Shown one piece after another: positions 13,301 to 28,300 of a stretch of DNA of 64,000 bases; within the stretch, counting starts at the first letter, position 1; every line of letters begins with the position of its first letter. The notes beneath the pieces are model-generated. The model saw nothing but the letters and a program-made list of their open reading frames with translations, did not search any database and was not told the DNA's origin. Origin of the DNA: Siphonodentalium dalli (lineage: Eukaryota; Mollusca; Scaphopoda; Gadilida; Siphonodentaliidae). Location: positions 96,710,707 to 96,774,706 of the forward strand of contig CP136067.1 in assembly GCA_032622095.1 (NCBI GenBank), read 5' to 3'. The position numbers and the translations under genes are program-made.

Positions 13301-16300
13301 TGTTTGGAGAAAAATATGGAAATTTATTCATTTGAAGACATAAATTTCATTACAAAAATCTCCGTTTATTGGATATGTAAAGAAAGAAGGGTCAATACAA
13401 GCATTTGATCTTGTTGTAAAATAAAATACTGGAACTTGACAGGTTATGTGTAATCTAACATGTCAGTATAAGCAATAGATTTTGTTCCGATTATAGGATA
13501 GCTATTAAGTGTTTTCAGGCTGAAACTTTTGAAGATTCTTCAATTTGGAGCTTCTGTAAATCATTAATTGTTAACCCTTTCTTAACTGGAGCTTCCTGAA
13601 ATTTTGCGAAAACACAATGCCAATGTATTCCCTTATATATGCGAGTCCCCATTGGGCGCCTCACATATATAAGAGAATGCATTGGCCTAACAACATTTAC
13701 CTTCACCTTGTAAGCCAGTATATTCTCTTATATATGCAATGTTCCATATGGGAGACTCACAATTATACATGTAAGAGAATGAACTACCACATGATATTTA
13801 ATGCTGCACAAGCACAGTTCCTATCATGAAAGGGTTATTGAACACTCCTGTATGGAGCCTCACATGAACCCAAGGACTCATGGAGACGACAGTAATCAGT
13901 GTATTGTTCTCTCTGCCTGGGGCTCCATAAGGGTTAATGAAGAGATTAAAGATTGATGCTTCCAGGCAAACTTGTTTTCAGTACATTTCTTTATTTTTAG
14001 GTTTACAATCTTAAGCACAATAACAGAAGCTCAATGTTTATTAAATCAGTTTCCTATAATAATCTCATCATTTTTTGTGACATACTAGATGAGAAAACAG
14101 ACCAGTAACAGACCAAGTCTGCAAATAGTGTGTCTGTCAATTGCAGCATGAGATTTCCCAGAGGGTGAATTTAGTGATGCTATCCTGCACAGTGGTCTAG
14201 CATCACCAAATTCACCCTCTGGGGACCTCATTCTGGAAATGACAGACACACTATTTGCAGGCTTGTAACAGACAGAGTAAAACAACATCAGTATTTTGTA
14301 TAAACCTACCAGTTATTAGCCTTCTCTCCAGCCAATCTGGTGCAGTGAATTCTGGACTGTTGCCCAGCTCCAATGCCGATAACCTACAAAATAAAAGGCC
14401 TCTTAGAAATGGGTCCTCTCACAAAGACAATAGCCCAAAACAAAAACTCAAACTGTGATATTTTGTGTTGACACATATATGTACAGTTTTTTTATTAGCA
14501 GCCCTGGTGTGTTTGCCCAACAAAATTGATATAATAACATAATGAAATATACAATTATCTCATTGTTTCGATGGCTGACACAAGGAAATTGATATCCACT
14601 TAAAATATGGTTATAACGATTTGATTGGTTGGCTAATTTTGAAGCTCGGAAACCCCATTCCATTTTATGCACAAAAGAGGTCCACCTCTTGTGGATATAC
14701 TGTTAACCTGCCCATTAGAAGAGAAGTGAACGTCGTCAAATGATTGTATTCATGTATTAAATAGTTATTAGTATGGGATTTGGGGCGGTCAATTTATATA
14801 AGGGTTTTACATACAAGTTATGACCAATTACATCACATTTAGCGAAAAAGCCACTTTTGTAAATGTATTTAAATCGAAAAGTGCATCGTGACAAAACCAG
14901 CCAAAAATATACCATAGCACCCTTGGCAAAAGTTAACAGGAACAATTTCTCTTTATATTGAAACCCGATGATTTATTAAGGCAATCCTGCGCGAGTCCAA
15001 ATGCGCCCAAAACATTATGCGTTCGTCTTTCCCAAACCTATGACGCGTCGATGTAATTATGAGCCTGGTGTTATGAGTTGTTGCGCGTTCACCGAGAAAT
15101 AACTGCAACTAGCCACGTGGGCGCCGACCAATCAGAATGCTGGATTTAGTGATAATCACACCTAGTATGTAAATATATTGATATAATAATATATAATATA
15201 TTCTGTTATTAAATTGATTTAACCGACCAATCAAATCCTTGTAACCAGATTTTAAGACCAGGGAAAGCCAACTATATATATCTGCGGTTTCATACAATAA
15301 AAAAGTTATTGCCTTGTCTCAAAGTTTACATGAGGAATTTTCAGCCTTGGAAGTCAATATTCACTTTGGTGCTTGACTTGGGTGAATATCGACTTCATTG
15401 GGATGACAATTCCTCAATTCAACCTCAAAACAATGCAATAATTGTATATAGAGGATCTCTAATCAGTCGCAATTCTATACAAAATGTATTAACCGAGAGC
15501 AATACATTCGAGCTATAGCTTTCCCAAAATTTACTTTTGCCAATTTCTCTTGGAAATGGTATCATGTTGAAATTAATTAGTGTATTTAAAATTGATTGCT
15601 ACAGTTGACAATGGCTACTTATTAGAATTTGGCTGTTATAGACGTATATGCCCACATCATAACCGAACACAACTTCAGATAATCAAGATGCAATGTATCC
15701 ACAATCATGCTACCTTCATAGCGATGGTAATTCAGTCGTTGACAATTTAAGTATTCCACTTGGGTGCAAGTGCTGTATGTTACCACCCCTGGTCAATGGC
15801 CATGGCAAGTGATATTAAAACACAGAGCTAGCCATTCCAGGGATGGAATGCTTCATTGGCGAGTGCCCCCAAAATAAAAAAAACATGTGCTCTAGGGCTG
15901 CAACAATTCATTGTTAATTAATTTATCACAATACACTTTCAAAAGATACACGTAACCGATCATGTCTTGTGTATCGCGATACATGAAATCAAGTAATGTA
16001 TGAAGATGGGTTAGTGTAAAAAATCAAAACCTGCAATTATCTCTCAAGTTTACATGTATGCTATGTATATTTGACTCATCTAGCCAACAATTAAACTCCA
16101 TTTTAGTTTAAAATGAACTCAACCTCCAGTTATAAACTTGTTGTTTCTAATAATTCACGCGGTATTCATTTGGAAACACTAATTTAGTGTATCGTGATAT
16201 GTATCGTATCATTGATCATGTATCATGATTTGTATCATATCATGACCAAGTGTATCGTTGCAGCCCTGATGCGCTCCAATGCTTTTCAAAATGTTTTGGC

Positions 16301-19300
16301 CTGAGAAACAGGAAATTGACTATTCATGGCCTAAGTGTCTAATTTTAAAATAACATTAAATCTGCTCCTCACCTGACCATCCCGGGCGTAGCAAACTGAA
16401 TTGGACTGAGTGTACTTAAGAGCAATCGTGGCAACGATCAAATCTCTGACAGCATCATCTGGAATCTGAAAGAACAGCATCGACATGGCATTATTTTAAG
16501 ATAAAGGTCTGCTACATGATATTGATAAATGAAATAAAAAATATCAAATGAACCATATTTCTAGAGATGTTGCTCTGAAAGATTACTGTCTGTCTTGCAG
16601 TGTCTATATAAGTTACATGATGAATGGTTGCCGGATACAGTGTCATGCAAGATTAATTAACCTCGCTGAACCACACATAACACCACAGCGGGCAACAAAG
16701 TCCTGTAATGCTTTCCACGGTATGAAGTTCATTATATTCTGGTAAGATTAATGTGGCATCTGTGGTTATTAACTTATGTAACATCACAGTGACGCGTCAT
16801 GGGCATAGGTCATCAACACATTTAGTCAATGGCTCATCACCAGAAGTGTGATAACAAATTGAGTTTGATATTTAATTTATGCGTCTTTAGAATTTGTCAA
16901 TTAAATCAGATGCAGGTATTGGTACATGGTACAATGTTCTTAAATTTGTAGAAAATTTGTAGACAGATATCCCTTTTCTCGATGCCAAAAAGTCTCCATA
17001 GATATGCCTGAGGCGGAGAGTTCCAAGCAAACACATGATGGCGTCTATTCATCCCATATGGACCCATAACACCAGTGGCAACATATGGAATCTTACATGC
17101 CATAACATTAAATTTGCCGTGGGACATTATTCCTAATTTCGAGGGCTGCATCTGTCTGCCATATATAATAATTTGTTACCGATTTGTGTTTGGTGACGAC
17201 ATTTTTGAAGACACTTTTATCGATTACACAATCATTTCTGCGCTGTTGCATTTGCAGGCCGAACAGGGTCCTCGTCTCCATATCGGGAGGGTTATATGCT
17301 GCATCCATCTGCAAACAAATAGCAACATATTTAGTTAGGGGTTGTATGGATTATACATGTAACAATCATTTCTACATTATTAAATGTTCAGCTTCAAGAT
17401 TATTCCTTTAATCTTTCTTTACTGGGACTTCCTGAAATTTGTGAAAACCCTGTGCCAATGCATTCTCTTATATGAGTCTCCCATATGGAGCCTCATATAT
17501 ATAAATTTGGCCTGAAAATATTTACCTTGACCGTACTTCGATCCCGGTAACAATATGGGTGGGTCCAAGTTCACATGTGACCGTGTTATTGACCTTGACC
17601 TCGCTCATATAGGCATGTTTCTGGACCGATGGTGTATATTCTGCCCAGATGGAGGATCACAAAGAAATCCCTAAATAGCCCGGACGAAGTCGGGAACATC
17701 AGCTAGTCTTATATAAGTGAGGCTCCCTAAGAGCATTCTCTGGCACAGGGTCTTCAATGCTGCACCAGCACAGCTCCCATCATCAAAGGGTTAAATGGAA
17801 ATGGATTGTTCAAACCCCAACATAATTTTGTAAGAGGTATCTTAAACAAACATGTGGAAGATTTCCAAAGAAATTTGATATTGTTTCATTTGTGCCAGTT
17901 CAATTTTGTTTACACAGCGGTCGCGTAAAGTTCCAAATGTAGACCATAGGAAGAAAAGCTAGAGCTGTTGTCGCTCTCAGTCTGAAACAATTATGGTACG
18001 TGTACTACGTAACTTGGATGATTAAAATGAAGAGAAATCAAAGTTTTTTATAATAGTTTCATGTTACGATAGAACAAGATGCCTTTTCCAGATAATCCGT
18101 GGACGATTCCAGGATTTTGATGAATACAATTGGCACCGTTTTTATACAGGGCCCACACACTTTGTTCGAAGCTGTATTTTTAATGAATTCAATGCGTCTT
18201 TCTGGGACATATAATGCTCGTAGAAAAGTAATTCTGTATTTATCGACCTTTTTCAGTACCGGAAAAAATTCAAAACCAAATAATAGGTGTATTTTGGAGC
18301 GCAAACCCCCAAGTGGCTTTCAATGATCTTCAATCTCTTTCCTTTTGGTAAATAATGTCCTGACTTTAGCCCGATCAACATTGAACACATTTAATACAGA
18401 ATATGGCTCAGAATTTCCAATACCACTTGAGTCATCACAGATTCTTGAAAAGTTGGTACCCAATGAAGAATCCTCAAAGCAAGATCGCTTGCCAAGGACT
18501 CGATCCACCGAGAACATCACTTCCAAATAAAACTCAACATTTTATCTCATCATTGCCATGTTTAAAGACGTATAAAGTTATGGTTCCCGGCCAATCTCAA
18601 AATGTGATCTAAACACAACAGAAAATATTTAGTCTTCAATTCAGGATGAATAAGAGCTGGGATGTTGGCCGGGGCATACCCCCATGTGGCATAAAGCCTA
18701 ATGTGGGCATATCTGAAACCTATGACTGAGATATTCTACATGTTCAGATAAACAAAGATGAATAACTCCAGAACAGAAAACCTGAACAAAACAAAACAAA
18801 ATGATTCAACACTCCATTGAATGTCCATACAAAATTTGATTGAGATGGTTGAGATATCGGTTCGGACGGATTGACAGAGGATCGGACACATGTAAACCAG
18901 TATACCCAACATTCGGTCATTAATCACAGACAAACAAACGGCAATGATTGTGACTATAATTCATGGTAAGAATGATTGTTATTCTTATCGATTATCCTAG
19001 TGCACAACAGTAAAGAGGTTAATATCGAGATTTTCTTTAAATGTGAGTGACGACTTTTAGCTACCTACAGCCACTTGATTGACTACTTCATTTGGATTTT
19101 TCGTATTGTGATAAAAATTATCCACCTTTATCGATATGCGAGAACTTCTGGAAACCACATGCATCATCTGATCATTGGTAGCTAACATAACCTCATATTT
19201 GAAGTTATAATATGATTTACACCTGTTTAGAGTATTACTGTGATCTTAAACCTCTTTCATTTTGATAGATACAGCCAACAGATATATTATCTGAGTCTCA

Positions 19301-22300
19301 GACACCGCAGCATTTACTTTATTTAGCCACATTTGGCAAATTTATTGGGGTATTTAATACCGAACGCTAAAAATATGATGAAGTGTCCCCCGAAAAAGTG
19401 GCTTCGTTGGGGGAATCAGCTTTTCTGAAAAAATAACAAGGACCCTAAATCCGATACTAAATTTCAGAACAATCCAACCAGTGTCCCCTGAAATGGTACA
19501 CGGCAAACTCTAGATATTTATTTGTTAATTTTACCTTCATTAGTGCTGGCTGTGTTATTTGTTACCCAGAAATTGACAGGATTCTAAGTCGAAAAAGGGC
19601 CATAACTCTAGCAAAAATAGGCGGATTGTACCCATATTCGAACTTGACCTGTATATAGGGCTGATAAACTCACATACCAAATTGGTTTAGATATGATCAC
19701 ACCAACTGAAGTTATCATCCGGAAACCAGAAAATTTCAAGATTCTAAGTAAAAAAAAAGGGCCATAACTCTCGCAAAAATGGGCGGAGCAAACCCATATT
19801 CGAACTTGACCTGTATTTTGGTCCGATAAACTCACCTATGAAATTTGCTTTTGATCTAATAACCCGAAACTAAAGTTATCATCCGGAAACCATTTCCGGA
19901 CGGATGCACGGACGGACTTAAAAGTCGAATCGATCTCCGCTTAACTGTAGTTGTTACACATATTTTTAACACAGGAGGTTCTCAGCTTGACTCGGGGCTG
20001 GAATTATATAATCACAGTCCTGGTCATCAGAAATAAAAATAAATCCATCCTCCCTCATTGAATCAGAAACAAAATTGTCTGAGAATAAACGATAATATTG
20101 TTATTGGCCTAATGTCCTGACTTTGGCCCTTGTCAACAATAGACAAATTTATACAGAAGACATTTATACAGAACATAGCTCAGAATTTCATTGAGTCATC
20201 ATAGCTTCTTGGAGAGTTAGTCCTCAATGAAGAATCCTCAAAGCAAGATTTATTCCCCGAGATGAAATGAGAACATCGCTCACCAAGGACTCGATCCACA
20301 GAGAACATCACTTCCAATTGAAACTCAACATTTTGTCTCATCATTGCCATGATTAAAGACATATTTATGGTTCCAGGCCAATCTCAAAGTCTGTTATAAA
20401 TTGGTTATTGATTCCCATTCATTTATTTTGGACGTTAAAATAATAACTTTAATAAATAGCCTTGTCATCAAGTAAACTAAACTCATCTATTCGGATTCCT
20501 CCTCCGGTAACCTCCTCCTCCATGGGGTAACAACAATCAGACAAACAAACAGCAATAATTCTGACTATAATTCCCAGTAAAAACAAAAACTTGAGATAGG
20601 CCTGTCCCAGGTGGGACTAAGGTATACGCCCCCAATTCCAATACCACTTGCCACAGTATAAAATTTTCTAAGTCGAAAATGGGGGATAACTCCACAAAAA
20701 AACGTCTTGACGGACCTCATAATCGCAGATGCACAGATTCCCATGGTACTTAATATATGTGCTAAGTTTAAAATCAATTTACTGAAAATTATAGGAATAA
20801 AAGCTCGGACAAAATTATTCATCTTGAGAAAATGTTCTAAGTCAAAAATGTAAGAAGAGGTCTTACACAAACTGAGCACCACAGGCAAACAAAAACTAAA
20901 TATGTTTTTGTATTGATGTTTTGAGATAAAGGCAATTTTGGATTATTCCAAATAATTCTGATGATCCTGGTAAATGCAAATCTCATATATTCACTAGAAA
21001 TCATTTTTTGTGAATAAAAATAAATAAAATTAACATTAATATCTCAATTATTCTTATTTCCCCAACCTACTAGCGGATAGAATGCTTTTGTGAGAAGTCT
21101 AACACAAATTGAACACCATGGGGTAAAGAAAAAAAATAATTTGCAATTCCGATACAAAAGTTTTCGACGAGTTACTAAACAAACTATTTAAATTTTTTGT
21201 CGCATAATTTCCTGACTTTAGCCCTTATTAACATTGAACGCATTTATACATTAGATGGAACATGGCTCAGAATTTCCAATACCACTTGAGTCATCACAGA
21301 TTCTTGGAGAGCTTGCACCCAATAAAGAATCCTCAAAGCAAGATATATTCCCAAGATGAATCGTGAACATCACTTGCCAAGGACTCGATCCACCGAGAAC
21401 ATCACTTCCAAATAAAACTCAAAATTTTGTCTCATCATTGACATGTTTAAAGATGTATTTATGCTTCCCAGCCAAACTCAAAAGTCTTCAATTCGGGGCT
21501 GATACCCATTACATACCCCCCATGTGACATTCTGCCTAGTGTGGGCATACCTATACCCACAGTGGCATGTTGTTAAAACAACTAAAAATATAAATTAAAA
21601 ATTATTTAGTTAAAATGTGCATGCTACTTCAAAAAAACACAACGCTATAAATATCATACGTTACAAGGGAGATCGCAGAATCGAATACCTTCTCATTTCT
21701 GGTGGCCATAATTCACAAACACCTGAACGGACACTTAAAATTCCAATGCTAATCACAAACTCCATGCAGGGTTTACCTCCTTTGATGACTCTGTAAGACT
21801 GCTGCTACCACCAACATTTTACCCAGTTGGTGGACTTCCGCGATATTAAGATATATACTAAGCGAGCAGAGCAATATGCTGCCCTTGTTTAGAACACAAA
21901 ATATCAACAATTTTTTTTTTAATTTCATACCTTCAGTTTGGAAAGTCCCACTAGAACCAAAAAAACTATATTGCGAAACGGTGTGATTTGGTTCTCTGAT
22001 TATTTTATCAACACAAAAGTATATGGCAAGTTAAACATAAGAGTTATAATTTGCTGCAATTTTGAAGTTTGCGAAAATCGTCAACAAAACTACCGTTCTG
22101 ATCCTCCATTCTTCAATTAAGGCCTTTTTTTTTTATAAGATGGTTTGCGGATCCGACCGAAACGCAATTTTTCGTTTTTGAAATTTTTTTTATTTTGAAA
22201 TTTCATGTTATTTTTTTGCTGCCGATCCTTTACAAGCCCACCTGATGACATAAAAATAAAAATATTGATTTCATTGAGCAACATCGTTGATCGTGATGTC

Positions 22301-25300
22301 AACGAAAATATGAATTATAAACTGCATAAATCGTCCGTTTCTGTTATTCCTATTTTTACACTATAGCGACTACACATGGGGAATTCCCCTGTTAGAACTT
22401 CCGCTTTTGGTACATAAACATGGCCGCGCCCGCAAATTCGGTCAAACAATATATTTGTGTCGTATTCAACAGAAAAGGTGAATCTATGCGATCGTTGAGA
22501 ACGTTGTCCAATAATGGAGCTGTGGCAGATATATGCCTTCAACATTAGGATGAGGATGTGGCGCTTAGATAGTCTGATGACTAGAAACGGGCGTTTTGTA
22601 CGTGTCAGTTGATGTTCAGGCCGATAACCTTGTTCAGGCTGCTACTCAAAGGGCATTATCCCCGAAACGCAGTGAAAGTCGGTGCCAAGAAGAGGAAGAT
22701 TGAATATTAATAATACTATCAATACAGGTAGTTCAATACCCACACACGGACCATCTCTACCACACGACCTGCAGTTTAAAATATGGTGCATATGTCTGAC
22801 ATTTGTGAATTCTCTGTATTCAAGGATTCCAAGCCAATATATGTCCTATCACATAGCAATATATTAGAATTATCTATAATTCCTTAGTATAAATAAAACA
22901 GTGTTGGAAAAAAAAACATGTTTTCAGACTGTTTGTGTATTTATTTATTTTCCCAACCATGTTTTTTTTTTTTTCCCGTACGACCGACCCACTATTCTGG
23001 GAAAAAAATCCGCAAACAATCTTATAAAAAAAAAAGGCCTAAGTTTTGGTGCGAGAATTGTTCTCAAAGCACATAGGAAATTTGGTTTTGGGAGCAATCG
23101 GTTTTCGCCATTTTGGCTGGAAAGCCCAGCACTATAAATAGAAACCACAGACATGTACCTAGCCGGTGACAAGAGTCAGAAAGGAAGTATGACTGGTGCA
23201 CTCTGGTAGGGATTGCGCTAATCGATCAAGTAAAAGCTATATTTTCCAATTACGGTACACAAGTTCTAAGATAAACAGTTCCAAAACTTCGAAACAGATG
23301 CTGAACAAAAAAATCTCTGAGAGCACTGGCACCTGGGCACCACTTCATTACAGGAGAAATTATACTGGTGCACTCTGGTAGGGATTGCGCTAATCGATCA
23401 AGTAAAAGCTATATTTTCCAATTACGGTACACAAGTTCTAAGATAAACAGTTCCAAAACTTCGAAACAGATGCTGAACAAAAAAATCTCTGAGAGCACTG
23501 GCACCTGGGCACCACTTCATTACAGGAGAAATTATACTTTTCATTTCATCTGCATCATTGGTAGCCAACAGCACCAGACGTTTGAAGTTAGAAGTTTGAT
23601 TTAAACATGTTTAGTATATAAATGTGATCTTAAATCTCTTTCCAATTGATATAAATGTCCTGACTTTATAATTCTGATCAAAATTGAAGACATTTATACA
23701 TTAGATGGAACATGGCTCGGAATTTAACCATTTAAGTGATCATAGCTTCTTGGAGAGTTAGTCCTCAATGAAGAATCCTCAAAGTAAGATTTATTCCCCC
23801 GAGATGAATCTAGAACATCGCTCGCCAAGGACTCGATCCATCCACGGGAAACATCGCTTGACAAGGACTCCATCCACTGAGAACATCACTTCCAAATAAA
23901 ACTCAACATGTTATTGTCTCATCATCGCCATGTATATATATTAAATCTATATAAATTATATATAAAAGAGTAGGACCTGTCTGTCTATTTGTTCGTGATT
24001 TTCTCCCAGGCCCCTGAATGATTACAACCGAATTTTCTTTTTTTAAATCAGAATTTTTAAACGATGAAAATGTGTGCTGGGCCACTGCAATGTCTGCCCG
24101 CACAAAGGGCCCTATCACACAAAGAGACCACAGGCCCCTCTGATGCTGAATAAAGGCTCCCAAAGAGAGCCTGTTTCAGCTATTATATATGTAATGAAGA
24201 ATATTCACACTCAATTTGCTACGTACAATTTACAATACTATCCTAGTAAGTAAATTCATTATTTGACATGTGACGTAGTTATATGTGTTAGGAGAAAATA
24301 TGACTTGAATCAGTAAACTTTAACCTCTCGGCAAAAACAATTTTATTAGGTACACACTTTCTGTCTGATCATTCCCCAATCATGAAGTAACATACGTTAG
24401 CGAGATTTTGAACTGACAATGGGTAGTATGAGTCGATTAAAATGAGACTGCTGTGCATGCTGCCATGAATATGATCTTAGTCTGACTACTGATTCTGAGC
24501 ATTTGTTTATCTACAAAGGTTCTGCAACAGAATTAGGCTTTTGTTTACATAACAGTGTATGATATTGACAATGGCATGCTATTAATATATGCGATATTTA
24601 TAATTGGTATTAAGAACAAAGTCTGTCTATATTTTAATATTATTTCTGTTAATGATGGTTTCAACGTATGTGGCTATTTTATCAGCAATACCCAAAGCAA
24701 ACGCCATCCAAATCGTTATAAGTCTCCAATGTGTATCTAGTTCAGAGGAATAGTTGCAGTATTTTGAACTTTGATACATATGAGAATTATATAGCAGACT
24801 CGTGGATATACTCTTGTGTGCTGGAAACTTCCCCCCATTTATTTTTCGATTGCCAAGTATTTATTGAAAAAAAGACATTTATTATTTGATAAACTTTCAA
24901 CAAACCAACAAAAAAAATTCAAATATTATTTGAATACACACACCATATTGTTGTTTGTTCTATTTGTTTCTAACATTTCGTTCATATGTAATTGTTGAGT
25001 TAACCGCGTGTGGGAAAAAAGGCATTACTAAATTATTTTTTAAACTTGGACCTCGATTCCCTTTAGTTTTTGCTAATAAAATATGTTTAAGCCAACTAGT
25101 TGAGACATGCTCTTACCTCTAAAACACAGTATTTGCCTCCTTTTTTCTTTTTCAGTATTTCCAGCGCTTCCTCACTGTAACCAGGAGCGACGATACCATC
25201 TGATACCTATAAAAGCCAGCAAATTTTTTATCTTAAAGTGATGTGAAACACTCCTATCAGGTGTTTCGAACGGATAACAAATAATTTTGCCAAAATATGT

Positions 25301-28300
25301 TATTTTCATAAATTTGATATCCAAATAGTCCGAAAACAGCATCATGTTATAAACGAATTACACGCAGTGACTATTATTGGCGCAATCATTGCCATAAAGT
25401 TATGTCCAATAATGCGTCCCAAATAAATGACTAAATATTTACATTTGTGCATAGTTCAACCATTGTGTTCTCTGGAATGCTACACAAGTTGTGGTTGGAA
25501 TTTTCGACAATCTTAGTCTATTGCTGTATTCTTCCAATGGGATACTGTTTCGATACTAACAGATTGGTTTTATTCAATGAAATAAGTCCACAATATGTCT
25601 TTAACAAGATTCACATTACCTGCATTAGCTACTACATTATTATTATAATTACACAATGTTGGGTGTTGACCAAATAATTTATGAAGCAGAATTACATGTG
25701 ACACCATGATACAAGTGTCAATGACACTGTAGCTCAACATGGAGAGGAGATATTGTCAAATATTTACAGTCAATGGAGCATTGAGGAAAGCAGAAAGTTG
25801 AAATGTTTAAGTAATACCAGAGGTCAACCTGAAAGCCAAAAATGTTTAGGATCAATTGGATGAAAAACGTTGGCTGTAGGGCATGCAAAAATATTTAGTT
25901 ATGCAAAGAATAAAATGCAAAGAATAAAATCCAAGATGGCTGCCCGCAAACATGTTTTTTTTTATTGAAAATTATTCAAATTTCATAAATCACATCTAGA
26001 AGTGATCCTGAACATGCCTGTAAATTTTCAAAATATTTCTCCAAAAAATGTGAGCTGCCAATGGATTTAAATGTGAAATACAAGATGGCCGACCATGTTT
26101 TTTAATGAAATTTGGAAGCTCCCATCGTATATTTAACACCCTGAAGATCCTATGAAGTTTGGTGACAATAATTATGGGCTGCAGGGTGTGCTGATGAATT
26201 TAAAATTGATATTCAAGATGGCTGCTGGCAGCCATGTTTTCCAACAAATTCCGGAAAAAAAATGGCTCCCATCTGAAGATCCATATAAAGTTTGTTGACT
26301 TTCATATGAGAAATGTGGTCCGCAGGGTGTGCTGAAGAAATTGTTGCCAGATGCACGCAGTCACATACGGACGGACGGAAACCGATGGCAATATAACTCA
26401 AACTAAGTTAAGCTAAAAAACAGTATTATTTTATCTGAACTACATGAAAGTTTGCGAAAATTTCAAAACCCAGAAAAGGAAAAAAGAATTATTTTTGGAG
26501 TTTTGGTAAAACAAATTTGTGCCCACGGCCACACACCTACCCCCGTCACATATTCTCAGAAGGGGGTGGTGGCAGATTGGGTTGGGGCTCAATATAATCT
26601 TGTATGCAGGCCTTCAGATTCCCATGATCACACCACGCTAAGCTGCAGAGTGGTTCAGACCAGTGAGAAAATTTATAAATTTGACATCAAAAGAAACAGT
26701 TTTCTTCACTTCTGAGAGGTCAATTCCTGCCTCATAAAACCTTGGGAAAATACCTTTTCTTCTGCTCAAATTAGAAATTTTAGATCCATATACACAGATT
26801 TTTATCTGTTCTAATTTGGGCACAATTTCATATTTTTGGCACATTTTTCGATTGGAACTTGGGGGAAATTTTAAGGTTTGTCAAATGATTTCCTGATAAC
26901 ATACCTCCCTGGAGATGATTCTGGCTGTTTTGAACATCATAGAACAGTGACATGTGAGGAAGGGAGGGGGAGGGGGGGTGGTCATTAGAACACTATAGTA
27001 ATATGCCTATCTGGTGATGATTCTGGCTGTTTGAACACCACGTACATCAGAGAGGGACATAAAATCACCAACTGAAGACATCCTGTCTGAACCTAGAACA
27101 GGGACATGTAAGGGAGGGAGGGAGGGGGGTGTCATTAGCACACTATAGTAATATACCTCTCTGGAGATGATTCTGGCTGTTTGAACATCACATACATCAG
27201 AGAGGGACACAAAATCACCAAACGAAGACATCCTGTCTGAACCTAGAAGTGAAGTTTATCATTAATGCTTATTTCAGACAAATCTCTATATTTACAGTAT
27301 GCGTTATATACAAGCACATAATGTGGAAAATTCCCAACTAAGTGGAGTCATGTTGGCCTGCCTTTAGGCCTAAGAAAGAAATTGTGATGTTTCCGGCAAC
27401 ATAGTGGTGAACAAGAGCATCGATAGGACGTGGCAAAATACACCCATGATGATTCCAACTAAGGGCCATAACTCTGGTGAAAATTGGCAGGCAGAACCCA
27501 AAATCGAACAAATCTACATCTTGGGCTAGTAAATTCACATAACAAATTTCATTCCAGAAATACGCCGATGGATGGACAGTCAAATATCATTAATATGTCC
27601 CGTTTTATAAAAATGGTGTTCACAAAAAGTAGGGATGTGCGGGTGGAATTTGATCATAAACTTTTGAGCTCAAATGAGCACAGTATACGGGAGAAATTGA
27701 TAATTATGAAGGTGTGTCAAGAATTAGATAAATGCTGAAGTTAATAACATACCTCTAGCTCTGGCATAAGCTACAGCTAAGGGGGATAAATCTTCTAACT
27801 TATCAGTGATGTCGTCAACCATGCAGAGCCGGGCTTGCTCCTGTGATAACGGAACTCCTACGGCAGCACCTTCAAGAGAAAACAAGTGACGTCATCGACC
27901 ATGCGGAACCAGGCTGACAAACCAAGTGATGTTATCGACCATGCATAACCGGGCTGAGAAAACGGAGTGACGTAATCGACCATGCAGAACCAGGCTTAGA
28001 AAACGAGCGATGTCATCGACCATGCAGAGCCGAGTGAGAAAACAAGTGATGTCATTGACCATGAAGATTTCATTAACTAACAAAAATCAAAACTTGTTTT
28101 GATAATCAGCCAGTTAATCATAATCTAAAGATACTCCGCCTGGTGCATACCCCCATACCAAACATGTGCACATTCTAATAGACAAATCAACCGACCACAT
28201 TAAACCATACTCTATCAGATGAAATGTTTTTTTTTTTAAGCTATCGTTCGGTGTTGCATATCTGAATCCAAATTCATTGAGTTCTAATAACTTGTGACAT

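Noticed and set aside
27875-28068. CRISPR-like array at 40-bp spacing
   Set aside because: Units are contiguous, have no unique spacers and derive from ATIC exon 10. The window is eukaryotic.
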